64,000 nucleotides of DNA from Rosa chinensis (Eukaryota; Streptophyta; Magnoliopsida; Rosales; Rosaceae): positions 19,642,001-19,706,000 of the forward strand of contig NC_037090.1 of NCBI RefSeq assembly GCF_002994745.2, in the 5' to 3' direction. The notes under the pieces are model-generated. The model saw nothing but the letters and a program-made list of their open reading frames with translations. It made no database searches and was not told the origin of the DNA. The position numbers were made by a program, and so were the translations under genes. This document shows positions 1-11,786 of this stretch, piece after piece. The stretch's first letter is position 1, and each line of letters begins with the position of its first letter.

Positions 1-170
1 AGAGGAAAGGGTGGGGTGCCCTTTACAATTAACTGAATTTCATCAGTAGATTTGCCAATGACAGATCCAGCATCCAGTTGCACAACCTGAATCAACGCCC
101 GAACCTGCCTTCCGACATACAACCGCAGCAGCTCTGCATTCACAAAAACGGACGGGTTTGACGTATCCAT
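1..170 (-). CDS. RPA3: Replication protein A 14-kDa subunit (RPA3-type), first coding exon, cut by window edge
   Basis: Reading the minus strand from the ATG at 170 gives a protein starting MDTSNPSVFVNAELLRLYVG, followed by a segment with GSVIGKSTDE and IQLIVKGTPPFP, open to base 1. This matches my knowledge of the N-terminus of plant RPA14/RPA3, the small OB-fold subunit of the RPA trimer that binds single-stranded DNA in replication and repair. About half of the roughly 105-residue protein is present; the rest lies outside the window. The start is supported by a splice acceptor ending at 174, three bases before the ATG. A longer open frame covering 43-231 is in another frame and looks like a shadow. 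I cannot judge whether the full gene is intact. Confidence 0.8.
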   Translation of the reverse strand, partial: MDTSNPSVFVNAELLRLYVGRQVRALIQVVQLDAGSVIGKSTDEIQLIVKGTPPFP

Positions 171-1004
171 ATCCTGCCAAAAACATATTGAAAATCATCA
201 GCATCTCTTTATAATTGTTCGGTGACAACAACGAATTCTATCAAACCTATCAGGCTCAAAACATGTTACATTCAGCCTACAAACAGTTCTAATCATACTC
301 CATACACCAGTCTCCATTACTAAAATCACATCCATCCTAATTTAATAATAGAAGAGAAACCCATTAACCGAAATGGCGAATAGTAATGTCCATTTCCATA
401 CATACACATTTCTTGTACAATTTCAAAAATGTTGGATTCTTCTTATCTTCTCCCTCTCATTCATTGATTTCATTTCGATTTAAAACCAGCCTCTCATCGA
501 TAAAATCCTAATCAATCAGAAAGCCCCTAAAATCACAAAAATCGGAAAATTTCACTTTCATTTTGGTAATCAAGATGCAATTACTACGATACAAGTACTA
601 GATTTATGACATCAAAAACCAGCTGAACTGATTACAGAGTAGAGCAACCTGAACCCTAAATCACACCGAGTTAAGCCAAAATTTGAACCGAAAAATCAAA
701 AGGAAAACTGAAATCCCGATTCGGCTTGAACAAAAAGCACAAAGAATCACCGCGTTTGGCTGCCGAGGACCAAAATTGAAAACTTGCGACGGTTTAATCG
801 TGTGAACTCCAAACAGTGCAGTTAAGATCTGAGAAAATTAGGGTTTCGAGATCTTACTGTTGATGATCGGAGGAGATCGCCGGAGAAACTGAGTCGAGAA
901 TAGAACTTGAGTTTGGAAGATCGAGCGACGGAGAGCGCGGCAAAAGATGAAGAAGAATCTGAGAGGGTTTTCTCAACTCTGAGACTGCAAAGGGTTTTTA
1001 TATC
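171..1004 (-). promoter_or_regulatory. RPA3-type gene leader: TATA-like box, 5' UTR exon and leader intron
   Basis: On the minus strand a donor (ACA|GTAAGAT) lies at 857-856 and an acceptor (TTGGCAG|GAT) ends at 174, so bases 857-174 look like an intron in the 5' leader, just before the ATG. The leader exon would run from about 970 to 858. A TATA-like GATATAAAAACC lies at about 1004-993, some 25-35 bases upstream of that start. The exact transcription start is inferred. Confidence 0.5.
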
Positions 1005-1620
1005 AGAGACGCGACTGTGAAACACGCGCCCCCACACGCGGATACGAAAGTGGTTTGATTTTTGACGGGGCGGCAAAATTAAGCGCCAAAACATTATATT
1101 AGAGTATACGATTCCCTGTATCGCGATAATTTGAGAGTCGAATTAGCGGGTTTAGAATGCAAATTAAAAATTGGTGAAAGAGCTATCTGTTAATTTTCAG
1201 GACTCTTACATTAGATCAAGAGTTCAGATCTTATAAAGTTGAAATAAATATCATAGGCTCCAGTCCTCACTTTAAACTTTAGAGAAGCCGGATCATTCTC
1301 ATATATTGTAGGGGTGGGCATTTTAGCCCGAAAGCCCGAAAACCCGGACCGGATCCGGGCCGGGCTTTGAGGAAAAAATAGACAAAAAAAAAAAAGTCCG
1401 GACCATGACATTTTAAACGGGCCGGTCCCGGGCCCTGGTGTCCATAATCTCCAAAGCCCGAAGATAAGCCTGATATTAATAACCTAATTTCAGCCTCCCT
1501 TTGTGCCTTTGTGGTGACTTCAGGTCTTCAGTCAACATTCACTCATTCAGACACAAACTTTCGCAACCATCCCCGAGACATCGACCCTTTCCCAAACTTG
1601 TCGGCTTGACCTCAGTTCTT

Positions 1621-1995
1621 CGAACCCAGTCGCAATCCGATCGAACCCAGTCGAAGCCTCGAACCCACGAACCCAGTCGATCCCAGTCGAAGTCTCGAAC
1701 CCAGTCGAAGCCTCGAACCCAGTCAAATCCAGTCGAATCCGATCGAACCCAGTCGCAATCAATCGAAGTTGAAGCCAGTCGAAGTTGAACCCAGTCGCAA
1801 TCAATCGAAGTTGAACCCAGTCGCAATCAATCGAAGTCAAACCCAGTCGATCCCAGTCGAAGTCTCGAACCCACTCGATCCCAGTCGAAGCCTCGAACCC
1901 AGTCGATCCCAGTTGAAGCCTCGAACCCAGTCGCAATCAGTCGATCTCAATCGAAGCCTCGAAGTCTCGAACCCAGTCGAAGCCTTGAACCCAGT
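1621..1995. repeat. Tandem repeat block inside the hAT element
   Basis: About 375 bp of short units related to GAACCCAGTCGAAGCCTC, with variants (GTCGCAATC, AATCGAAGTT). The unit length is roughly 9-18 bp. It gives spurious open frames on both strands (peptides rich in R, S, Q, T), which I do not annotate as genes. Confidence 0.85.
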
Positions 1996-2148
1996 CAATC
2001 CATTCTGCCCTTCTTCGATAACCCAAAGGTCTCAGTAAGTCTCTCTCTCTCTCAAACATCGACAATTCTGATCTGGGTCGTAATTGATTTGGGGTTATCT
2101 GATTCCAATTTGTTTCTAGGTGGTAGGATTGAAGAATCGATTTTGATA

Positions 2149-2286
2149 ATGCCCGAAGTCGAAGTGGAACCCGAAGCAGCTGCAGTTATTGGGGCTGAGT
2201 TGGTGGTGGCTTCCAGCCAGTCTGAGGCCGGTGATGATAGTGAGCCGGCAGGTGGTGCGAAAACTTTCGATGTTGCAAGCTTTTAA
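2149..2286 (+). other. Short ORF in the hAT element, possible transposase N-terminal remnant
   Basis: An ATG at 2149 opens 45 acidic codons (MPEVEVEPEAAAVIGAELVV and on) ending TAA at 2286. A splice-like acceptor (TTTCTAG|GTGG) lies about 30 bases upstream. hAT transposase genes often start with an acidic, low-complexity N-terminus, so this could be what is left after internal deletion. No zinc finger or dimerisation domain is visible, so the assignment is speculative. Confidence 0.25.
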
Positions 2287-2825
2287 TGTGATATGTGTTG
2301 TAAACTAATAATGTGATCTGCATAATGTGAAATGGTTGTAGGATGACATGGTTGGCTGGACACCATTTGATGGCAGCAGCTAGAGGCTTGGAAGCAAATT
2401 AATGTGGTTTAAAACTGCTAGTTTACTTGGTTTGCCTATTTGGTTTGGAATTTTATTTGGTCTGTAACTTTGATATGTTTGAAACTTCAATTCTTCATTT
2501 GTTTGTACTTTGTAACTTCATTTGTTTGTACTTTGTTTACCTTCATTTTTCTTCAAATTGAAACTTTATTTGTTCGTAATTTGTAATTTTGAAGAAGCTA
2601 TGAATGGATGTTATTCTCTTCGTTTGGGCCCGAAAACCCGGCATGACCGGCCCGGGCCTATTTGGTCCGGTCCTTTACGGTCCCTATAACTGAAAATCGT
2701 TATTGAGCCCGGCCCGAAATAAATGGGCTTGGTCCCGGGCCTAGCTAATTGACATGCGGTCCCGGCCCGTGCCCAGGCCTAATATATTGTTTCTTGCATA
2801 ATATAGTAGTTCAAAGATTAAAAAA

Positions 2826-2859
2826 AAAGTGTGTGTATATATATATACACACACACTTT
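2826..2859. repeat. GT/AT/AC microsatellite forming a near-perfect palindrome
   Basis: AAA(GT)4 followed by an AT run and then (AC)5TTT reads as a near-perfect inverted repeat. It is simple sequence next to the right end of the hAT element. Confidence 0.8.
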
Positions 2860-3185
2860 CTTAACTCAAAAAAGTATAAACGAAAGGGACAAGATAAAGA
2901 GGATGGAGAAGATATGAAGAATCCAATATCCATGACCCGTATTTGGTCCTATAATATGTAATTGTCCTATTATAAGATGTCAAATCTTATTATATGAAAT
3001 GAAAAATGATAATGTCAAATTTTTCATGAAAAATGACCAACTCATTCCCAATGTACCATATTTTTTACTGACAAGGTCTTGGACTCTTGGTTGTGGTTGT
3101 AGGAGGGAATCAATGTTACATTGTTTGTGGGAGTGTTTGGTGTCCTCACTTTCATGATGGAGCAATACAAAATGGGATCGTCTAT

Positions 3186-3348
3186 AGTACATTAGTCTAC
3201 CGATACATCAAGTAGACTACGTTCAATACAGAGGTAGACTAGCTCAGTACATGGGTAGACATGCAGGGAGTTAGTCTACTCTTATACCGAGCTAGTCTAC
3301 ATCTGTATTGAACCTAGTCTATTTGATGTATCGGTACATTAATGTACT
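3186..3348. repeat. 163-bp inverted-repeat (hairpin) element
   Basis: The left arm (about 3186-3260) begins AGTACATTAGTCTACCGATA. The right arm (about 3273-3348), reverse-complemented, begins AGTACATTAATGTACCGATA and stays alignable to the loop. The motif GTAGAC/GTCTAC recurs in both arms. The loop is about 13 bp. No clear target duplication was found. It could be a small MITE or an old fold-back; a small-RNA hairpin cannot be excluded. Confidence 0.6.
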
Positions 3349-3476
3349 GAAGTATTTTCCATACAAAATATGGAATGAAATCTTTTTTATTGGTTTGTTT
3401 CTTCATATTTCATCTGTACGTGGCAAGAGAGAATGAATTGGAGTGGTTCAGCATGCTTTGTTGGCATTAGCAACAA

Positions 3477-3680
3477 GCCAACAAGAGAAATTCTTGGGTA
3501 GGGGCTACCACGTGGTAGGGCAGTGCGGCCCACCAATCAAAACTTAAAAAAAAAAAAAAAATTCTTGTTCCAAAACTGTCCTTAATTTGCAAGGTAAAAT
3601 ACCCAAAATACCCCCCTGCTAGGCAGTGATTGGAGGGCCGCACTGCCCCACCACGTGGCAGCGCTATCTAAGACCTTCTC
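3477..3680. mobile_element. MITE with about 50-bp terminal inverted repeats, possible Mutator type
   Basis: The left arm GAGAAATTCTTGGGTAGG leads into a stretch with CCACGTGG and GGGCAGTGCGGCCC. The right arm, reverse-complemented, is GAGAAGGTCTTAGATAGC leading into the same motifs. A perfect 9-bp repeat TAGCAACAA flanks it (3468-3476 and 3681-3689), fitting a Mutator-like target duplication, although the left boundary is blurred by a local CAACAAG duplication. The interior is A-rich filler. Confidence 0.55.
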
Positions 3681-3689
3681 TAGCAACAA

Positions 3690-5320
3690 AGGAATGATCG
3701 AGTTCATAGAAAGAAGATCTTGCAAACAGAGGAATTAATTAATATATAAGACAGCTAGTCGGTTGGAATTGTATATGGCAGCTAGCTAGGATGACTTAAG
3801 GGAGGCACCAGTCAACACAAAATCCATTGAAGTTGGTTTGTCCAGGCCAAGGTTTGATTAGACTTTGATGGAGCACTAATGACAATTAAAGATAAACCCA
3901 GAAAATAATGGCATCATCATTGTTTGGTGCCTGAGAATTTGGAGGTGGCACCACAGTCATGCTGTTGTGAAAATACAAGAACATAACGTGTTTTCTGGAA
4001 AACGGGGATCGATAGGCACGTTTCAATCCTTACTGAGCAGAAACCAAAAATAACACAGGATTTTTGGTTACGCAGTGAAAACCTCAAACATGAGATTAAA
4101 ACACTGCGGGGCTTTTACTCTTGAGAACCCAAAAAGAACAATTAACTTATGATGAAAGATATGTTCTTTACAAACTCAAATAGCACTTGCTCGGCTACAA
4201 TCACTAGACATAACTAATGAGAAGTTTGTCTTCAGTCTTGAACTCCTTCTTCACTTGAACGACTTCACAGCTTCTCTATTGATCTCAAGAGAATTTATGC
4301 ATATGAGAAACACGACCAAGAACACTTAAGCATGGAACAAGTGTCCTTGACTCTTATGACAAAACCGATCTCAAGCAAGCAAGACTACCAAATTAATTCT
4401 TGCGTCTACCCCTATGACTGTCTATTTCCACACATATATATTAAGGGGCGGTGCAATACTCAATCAAACAGAATACAACCCTAATTCGACTTCTACAAGG
4501 AAATAATCTTTTGTGTTAAAGATAATCAAATAAAGACACCAAATCCTAAAATATTTAGGAAATTAATAACACAATATGACAAACAGAAAAATATCTTTAA
4601 ATAAAAAAATAAACCCCAAAGATATTTTCCTAGACCAACCACTAATTAACACACGGGACTGACCATGTATGCATGGATGCGTTTACCTGAGATTCTCTAA
4701 GATCAGCGTGTAGGATACTTCAAGGTTTTGTATGGGAATGCCAACACACCATAGATAGTTCTTGTACCTACATGTTGTCTTAAGAGAGCATAGAACTATC
4801 GATGACATTGTTGAAGTTTGGTATGTTCATAGATGATGCCTGGGTCTGCATTGACATTTGCAAAGTAGCTTGATTCTTGTGTGGGTATGTCTTCCTTTGC
4901 AGGCTGCTATTGAACATGGTGTTGTTTAGCTATGTTAGCTTTATTAGCTTCAGGCACCTCATTGTTGTGCTCAGGAACAGGAGCTTCAATATTAGCTTCA
5001 TACACAGGGTTTTGTTCAGGAACAGGAGATTCATTGCCCTCATTTGCAACCTGTAAAAACAGAGTCATTTGTATCCTCAATTGCCAAACTCATAGCCTGT
5101 GTATATTGAACAACCAGAAAATAAACAAGTCATTTGTACCTAGTTTCTCTTCAAATAAGTCTTTAGATTATGACTTTTCTTGCCACACAGCCCACAACTC
5201 ACTCAAGAATAATAGCTTCTAGGCAATTTTTCATTTCCTTGAGGTGATGGCTCTTCACCTACAACACATTGACATTATTTACCAGTTGTGTAAAGTTTTA
5301 CAAATAAACTAAATATTATA
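3690..5320. other. Intergenic stretch without a recognisable gene
   Basis: AT-rich. The part around 4000-4650 (TTGAGAACCCAAAAAGAAC and similar) has the look of an old LTR or leader of a Copia element, but I found no paired end or target duplication. Open frames such as 4932-5222 show no domain. Confidence 0.4.
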
Positions 5321-5329
5321 GTATGAGTT

Positions 5330-8110
5330 GAAAACAATTTACTAGTTTCTTTGGTCCTCTTTGTTTTGGGCCTTCCTGGTTGCCTCCTGTAAAGGGGAGG
5401 TGTAGTTGGCCAATCTTTATGATCTCATTCCTCACCACCAGCTATTGGATGAAGCATAACCTTATATGCCTCCATATACTTCTTCTGTGTGTACCATTCA
5501 GAGACAAAATCATCTAGAGACCAGCCACATGGCAGTCCACACAGATCCCATCTTCTACATGTGCATTTCCTTAGATCCAGTGCCACAGAGTGTTGAGTAA
5601 TCACTCCTGATTCACATGCCACACCTCTACCTTGTACTTAAAACCTCCAATCACTGGATTGTAATGCCCTATAATCACTTGACTAAGCTGTATTTTTCTT
5701 TAATAATTTCTCTACCCTTGGTCCCACCTTGCTTCTCCAGTTAGCAGCTGAGTTCCTTCTATTTGCAAGTCTGACCATTGTTGCAACCCTAATCTCCTCC
5801 AAACATGGAATTATGAGATTCTTTCTTTCTTCAAGAATGCTCTTGTTGAAAGATTCACTGTGATTATTTAGCAGAACATCACACTTAGTTTCTTCAGCAA
5901 AGTGAGACCTTGACCAATGCCTTGCATGCCTGTCGTTATACCAATCCCAAGCTTTAAGAGATATCTTCTTCATCTCATCCATATTCTTCTTAGTGTATTG
6001 GGCCATGGTGGTTAATATGGCCATTGCCCACAACTTTTGCTTCAACTCAAGTCCATTGTGTCCATCCCCCTTGAAATTATTGTGTAAATGCCTTACACAA
6101 TGTTTGTGTTCTGAGTGAGGAAATAGTTCAACAATTGCTTGTTCCAGCCCTTTCTGCTTGTCTAATATAAAGACTTAATGAGCTGAATGCTCAATCTCCA
6201 AGTCATCCTTAAGAAAAGTCAAGAATCAGGTCCATGAATCTCTGGTTTCTTGCTCAACAATGGCCAAAGCTAATAAGCTATGGGATACATCTCATTGTTG
6301 CTAGCAATAACTACTGTTGAAAGTAGTTGTCCCTTATGAACAAACTTCAAGTCACACCCATCCAATCATATGATGGGTCTGCAGCCTGCCCTTCCAGCCT
6401 TCCCTCAATGTAGTAAAGCATATGTACATTCTCTTAAACCTGGTCACACTGCTATCCAACTCAGTTTGAATCCAGATGGAAGTTCATGGATTTCTCATCT
6501 TCAATTCATGAGCATAACTTTCCAACTGGTTATATTGATCCTTAAAACTTCCATCTGCCATATTCTCGGCTTTTGCCTTAGTCCTATAACACATGTGGTA
6601 CCCTATCTCCATTCCAAAGTCCCTGTTCACATCATTTTAAATGTCATCACTGCTCCATTTTCCATATGCCATGAAGGTGGACTTGTACTCTTGAGCTACA
6701 AAAAAGGCATGGCAGTGATAAACTCTTTTTGCAATTGATGAACAAGTGTGTTGTGGTTTGTATGTCTTAACTTGCAGGGTAGGGTTTGACATGTTAGGGC
6801 TGCTTGCATACATCCAGTATGGGCAACCTGGACTTGTCTTGCCTCTGACCAACACCTAATGCTTGGTGTTTCTAGGAAAACGAAGTTCATTCTTGGTCAA
6901 TATATATAACATGTTTTTTGACAGCATTCTTAAACACCCCATTGTTAGGGAACACCATTCCCAAACAAAACCTTGGATTTTTCATGTTCGTCTTGACATT
7001 GAATTATTCCCAACCATGAAATCTCCTCTTCCCCTTGACTCTGAAAGGCCCCCTATCTTCACCTTCACTATCACTTGAATTCACACTACTGAATTCATCA
7101 TATTCTTTTGCATCATCTGAGATATTTCCATCAAACCCCATTTCTTCATACTCAAGCACTCTGTTTGCATCACCGTCCACATTCTTCTGAAACAAAACTT
7201 CATCATCATTCCCATCTAACTCATAATCTGAGTTTGTGATCCCTTCAAAATTCAGATCATCATTATCAGAGCTGTACTCATACTCTTATGCATGAGCAAG
7301 CCTTTAAGACTCACTACCACTTCTAGTAGCATATGCACTCTACACATCTTTCCGTGGTCCTCCCACCTTTGGCTTTTCCACCACTTTTTCCTTTCCTTTA
7401 CCTTTATCATTCCTAACTGTAGAAGTTGGACCAGCAGCTGCCACTCCGTCATTTGGTTGAGGTTCCCTAATTTGAATGTCATGCCTTACTGTTCTTATTG
7501 GCCCACTACTGTTCAAATTCTTTGGCCCATTAACTGGCCTACCTCTTCCTCTCCTTCTAGACCCATTGCTCACACCACTACTCTGACCAGTTGGTTGTAC
7601 ATGTACATCCCCAAAAATAGCTTCCAACTCTATCATCTCCTATGCTTTTCCCATAGGTTCATCCTCTGCATTTTTCAATGCCTCATCATCTATTAAGGGT
7701 AAGTCTTCAATGTAGTGACCAAAGTAGTTCAAGTGGTCAAGGTCATCATCATTGTGGCGCGCTCCAATTCTCATGGAGTGAAGTGTCTCCTAGGTGCCAA
7801 ACAGACAATGTATAAATCCACAAAATTCTTCTACTGGTTGGAATATACTAGATCATGTCCGGGGCAGCAGGATCATCTGTAATAGGCAGGTACCCACTCC
7901 CATCCTCTGATCCAGGTATCCGAAACCAATAAGCAATTGGGCCATGCTGGCCGGTAGCCCAAATCGTATGCCCAGCAGTTCAGCCCGGTATAAGCCAGCT
8001 TGTCAGGGTCAACCCCATCCAACAAAACTACTTCATCTTCTCCCCTAATTACTTGACTACAATTTGATTGAGTGAGGCTGACATGACGGGCTCACATAGT
8101 TATCCAAGCA
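5330..8110 (-). pseudogene. MuDR-type (MULE) transposase, decayed
   Basis: Read right to left, the order matches a MULE transposase. There is an N-terminal region with VDPDKLAY and YWFRIPGSEDG (about 8050-7880), and an acidic spacer with RGRGRPVNGPKN (about 7560). The MuDR DNA-binding part follows, with CPYWMYAS and KPQHTC (6855-6640). The DDE core comes next, with DKQKGLEQAIVELFPH and CVRHLHNNFKGDG (about 6170-6060) and DRHARHWSRSHF (about 5930). A SWIM zinc finger reads CTCRRWDLCGLPC (about 5560), its last histidine apparently replaced by tryptophan. The tail is RQPGRPKTKRTKET (about 5390-5340). Many stops and frameshifts break it (for example TGA after GGEE near 5428). I did not find the element's terminal repeats. 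Confidence 0.85.
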
Positions 8111-8299
8111 GATCCTAGCAATAGTTTTTCTAGCAGAGAAGCCGAATCCATACAAAATATAGTCTTTTATTGAAATGTTATCAATGGTTCAAGAAGGCAG
8201 TGTGTATCGATCGGTTGAAAACTTTTGGATTGTGGACTTGTGTTAATAGGTGGCACTTGAACTCGGTCCTAAACCCAAAGCCCATTAGCCCAGGTAGCG

Positions 8300-8877
8300 A
8301 GCAGCTTGGTGGGAAAATTTTGGGCACAACTCGAATCTCCCTCTTTTATTTAGAAGCAGAACGAGAGATGGGTGTCTCCTTCTCCTCCTGGTAACCCACT
8401 CAGACTCAGTAGATCGGCGCGTCCTCCCTTTTTGCCGCCACCAGATCACCCCGTCCTCCGTTATCGGCTTCCAGTGATACCCATCTTCCTGATCTGGGAC
8501 AGCTATCAGGTATGGATTCATTACTTACATATTCGTCCCTTAAACCCAAGAATTGGGCATCATCTCAAGTCTGTTCTCACTATTTGTTTCGAAATTCTTC
8601 TGCTTTAGCTCTAACCCATTACAGAACAGCCATAAGCAAGGATAGAATTCATTAGGCTATTTTTTTTTCTTAATTATTTTTTGGTGCCCAAAATGTATAA
8701 TATTTACAAAATTTGAACACTTTTGTCTATTGAAATTGCTTTTTGGTTACAAGCATATAGAGATTGACATATGATTGTGGGCTTGGTGCTGTTGATGTCA
8801 CATAACAACATTTGGGATGTAGTTTTCATGTCCTTAATCCTTGTAGGTGTAAGGTGGGTTTAGAAGAAGAAGTATAA
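8300..8877 (+). promoter_or_regulatory. Leader of the F-box gene with probable 5' UTR intron
   Basis: A donor CAG|GTATGG at 8510 and an acceptor TTGTAG|GTGTAAGG ending at 8846 define a likely leader intron ending about 30 bases before the ATG at 8878. The paralogous pseudogene at 60.7 kb has a matching layout (TTTCAG|GTAAAA near 60050 and TTTTTTAG|GTGTAAAA near 60633), which supports the model. Confidence 0.5.
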
Positions 8878-10857
8878 ATGGAGCGAAAGCAGAAGTCATT
8901 GGCAACTTCGAGTTCTCGAGCTCCAGGAGCTTGTGCTGACAGTGTTTTCAGATTCTTTAGTCTTCCAGAGGAAGTGTCCCATCACATTCTCTCCTTCCTT
9001 CCTGTGAAAGACCTCATTCGCTACGGCGGACTGTCCAAGAAATGCAAAGAGTTTCAACTGTCGACTCCGTCATTGAACTTTGAGGGGTTTTCGCACCTGT
9101 CTAATAATAGGCATTTCAGGTTGTTGAGTTGCTTGGATAGGTTTTTGGTTCTTCGTGGGGATAATAAGATACGACGCTTCCGTGTTGATTGGAATCTTGC
9201 TGTAGGGAAAACTGCGAGCTTTTATAATGAGCTTTACCGAGTGATCACGTGGGTGCATGTTGCAGTCAAGTGTAATGTTGAAGAGCTTGATCTCAAGTTG
9301 GCAATTCCCGATGCAACGACGTTCGAGCTGCCTCTTTGCATCTTTGATTGTGGATCCTTGAGGTCTCTATTAGTGGAGTGCGATAAAGTTCTAGCAACGC
9401 CTTCCATTGCGTGTTCTACTAATCTTCAATACATAAAGTTGAGAAAGGTTAAAATCGATGAGGGGTTTTGCAAATGGATCTCGTTTTCTTGCAAGTGCAT
9501 CAAGGAATTACATTTCGAAGAGGTTGAAGTGGAAAATATTACCATTGAAAGCTTGTCTCTGGAGTCATTTAGTTTTGTGTGTCCCTCTTACTGTGACCTG
9601 TGTCAACTTCAAATCTCAGGGGAGAAACTTGAAGAGATAGTTATAGAGTGGAGATGTGATTTATCTAGCAGCACATCCTTTAGTGTTTCAGCTCCAAACC
9701 TTAAATCTTTCAAATGGACTGGGAATTTGTTGAATCACCAGAGTCTAGGGAATTTAGTGTGTTTGGAAAAAGCAGAGATTTTTCTGAGTCCTCCAGCAGA
9801 TGGCTACAACTTTGACAACACATTTGAGGTTCTCCACAGTATATGCAAGGTTAAAGTTCTTGTTCTAAGCGAAGAGACTGCTAAGGTAAAACCTCATACC
9901 AAAACTCTTTTTTGCCAGATACCTGATCATTTGCAATATGCCAATATGGACTTATGCATACTATGTCTTCTTTGTAATCATTTTGACTATTACCTGGAAC
10001 AAATTGCCTGGCTATGAGTCTTTCCTAGTCAAATGAATGTGTGAGCTAATTTATGTTAAACTTCTGAGTTGTTTTACTTGAGAGTTTGCTTTTCATGTTT
10101 ATAATTTTGCAGGCTCTATTTAGGGAAGGTCACATTCCTGCACAGTTCAATGATATTTCTTACTTGGGTATGGATATTAAGAGCTGGGATGATGATGTAG
10201 TTCCAGCAATGGTCTCTCTTATGAAAGGAATGCCGAATTTGAATACTTTGAACTTGAAGTCTATCCATTCCGTAAACATCCCAAAACCTGAGGTATGTGC
10301 ATGCACTCTCTGTATATCTCTGTCGCACACACATGTGCAGTTGTGCACACTCTCTGTATATCTCTGTTGCACACACATGTGCAGTTGTGCACACTTGAGT
10401 ATACAACAATGAACAATGTTACCATTTGATGTATCTAGAATGAGCCTGTGAGGTGCATATCAATCTTGGTTAGAGAAAACGAAGGCAGTTGTGCTCTAAG
10501 AAGGGTTATCCTTATATATTGGTTTTGCAGCTCTGGGAACAATGTTATCCTTATTTGCCAAATAATCTCTTAGTAGTAAGAAGTTGCTTGTTTCCTTTCC
10601 AGGAATGCCGATTTGATAGGACGTACTGGAAATCCCAAAACTTGTCTTTGATTTTGGAGCTGAAGGAGGTAATAATAGAGCTTTCCGGTGGGAACATTGA
10701 CTTGGAGTTAGCAAGGTATATCCTCGAGGATGCTAAGAACTTGCAGAAAATGGTGATAATTTATTCACCACAGCAATCAAATCTTATCAGGGGACTAAAG
10801 GGAAGCAAGATGAATTCCACCGCTATCATTGTCTTTCAGGAAAAACAAAGAAAATGA
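8878..10857 (+). CDS. F-box/LRR protein with FBD-like C-terminus (three coding exons)
   Basis: Coding exons are 8878-9885, 10113-10292 and 10603-10857, joined by GT/AG introns in phase 0 to give 480 residues. The F-box lies at about residues 27-70 (FFSLPEEVSHHILSFLPVKD, then LSKKCKEF). Leucine-rich segments follow (VEELDLKLAI, LRSLLVECDKV, LQYIKLRKVKI, IKELHFEEVEVENI). The last exon carries ELKEVIIELSGG and LARYILEDAKNLQKMVI, typical of plant FBD domains. Such proteins are expected to be substrate receptors of SCF ubiquitin ligases through SKP1; the target is unknown. Reading through the first donor gives a 379-residue version without the FBD part. No internal stop is seen. A paralogous pseudogene lies at 60.7 kb. 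Confidence 0.88.
10304..10395. repeat. About 46-bp tandem duplication in the second intron of the F-box gene
   Basis: Two nearly identical units of CTCTCTGTATATCTCTG followed by (CA)n and TGTGCAGTTGTGCACA lie just after the exon 2 donor. They differ at one visible base (TCGCAC versus TTGCAC). Confidence 0.75.
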
Positions 10858-10859
10858 AG

Positions 10860-11497
10860 GAAAAAACAGAGGTTTAATACTTTTCTGAAGAACATATTAT
10901 GTTAGAATATGAAAACGACTGAATGTTGATAAATGCAATGTGGCTGATGTGGCTTTATTTTTGGGAAAAGGATCCTAATTCTGTACTCCTAGTTTGTATG
11001 CTCTAACAGATTTGTTATTCAATTGCTTTGATTTTGTTTTGAGGACAATCCAATTGCAGTGTTTTGTTGAAAATCTATTGCAGTGTTTTGCTTAAAGTTA
11101 AAAATGTTTGTTTATTTTTCAAAACCAGAGATGGACTCTTGTTATTATTACTAATATGACTTTCCCCTGAAGGTAGGTTTTGCCTTTATCATGTATGACA
11201 ATGATTTTTTTTTTTTTTTGTTGTTGTTTGTCTTTAGTCTTTTTTTTTTTTTTTTTTTCAATTAAAGAAAAAATTCCAAGTAAAGTAATCTGTAATCCCC
11301 CCATTGAACCTCCAAAAGCAGGACATGGTGCTAATGTTTTCTCTTCCAAAAGAAAACCAGAATGACCGGTTATAAACAGACTTACCAATCGAGTAGATTT
11401 TAATGGGAATTCGCTCCGAATTCATTAGTAGACACAGAGATGGAGTCGGTGGTTCAATTCGATAATCTAATAAGAATCCAAGTCTGATAATTCATTA
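10860..11497. other. Downstream region of the F-box gene, no gene seen
   Basis: AT-rich 3' flank with long T runs at about 11206-11219 and 11241-11258. The short frames across the runs are low complexity. Confidence 0.5.
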
Positions 11498-11728
11498 AGG
11501 TCCCATTTGGATAGGGTGATTTGGAGTTGAGGATTTGGATTTCAGTCTCCCAAATTCAAATCATCTTGTTTGGCTGTCTTCTTTAGTGGGTATTTGGATT
11601 TATTCAAAATCAGCCCAGAGATTTTAGATAGCAAAAGTTGATGATTTCAAATAACTAGGAGACCTTAGTTATTTCAAATCATCAAGTCTTGGACTCGTTG
11701 AAAAAATAGATCGCGCCTCTCTCTCTGC

Positions 11729-11786
<58 letters not shown>

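Larger units (their letters stand above)
1309..2781. mobile_element. Non-autonomous hAT-superfamily DNA transposon
   Basis: The left end reads TAGGGGTGGGCA and the right end, reverse-complemented, reads TAGGCCTGGGCA (10 of 12 match). Perfect 8-bp direct repeats ATATATTG flank it at 1301-1308 and 2782-2789. An 8-bp target duplication with TAGGG-type ends is the hAT hallmark. GC-rich subterminal blocks of CCCG/CGGG motifs occur at both ends (about 1320-1440 and 2625-2775). It holds a tandem-repeat block and a short ORF but no recognisable transposase, so it is probably an internally deleted derivative. Confidence 0.88.

Noticed and set aside
43..231. 62-codon minus-strand ORF over the RPA exon
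   Set aside because: Frame-shifted shadow; the RPA3 frame starting at 170 matches a known family and has a splice acceptor just before it.
1501..2038. Long open frames on both strands (95-129 codons)
   Set aside because: Generated by the CAGTCGAA tandem repeat in the hAT element; low-complexity composition on both strands.
3700..4700. Solo LTR of a Copia element
   Set aside because: Sequence style is suggestive, but I could not find TG..CA ends with a target duplication.
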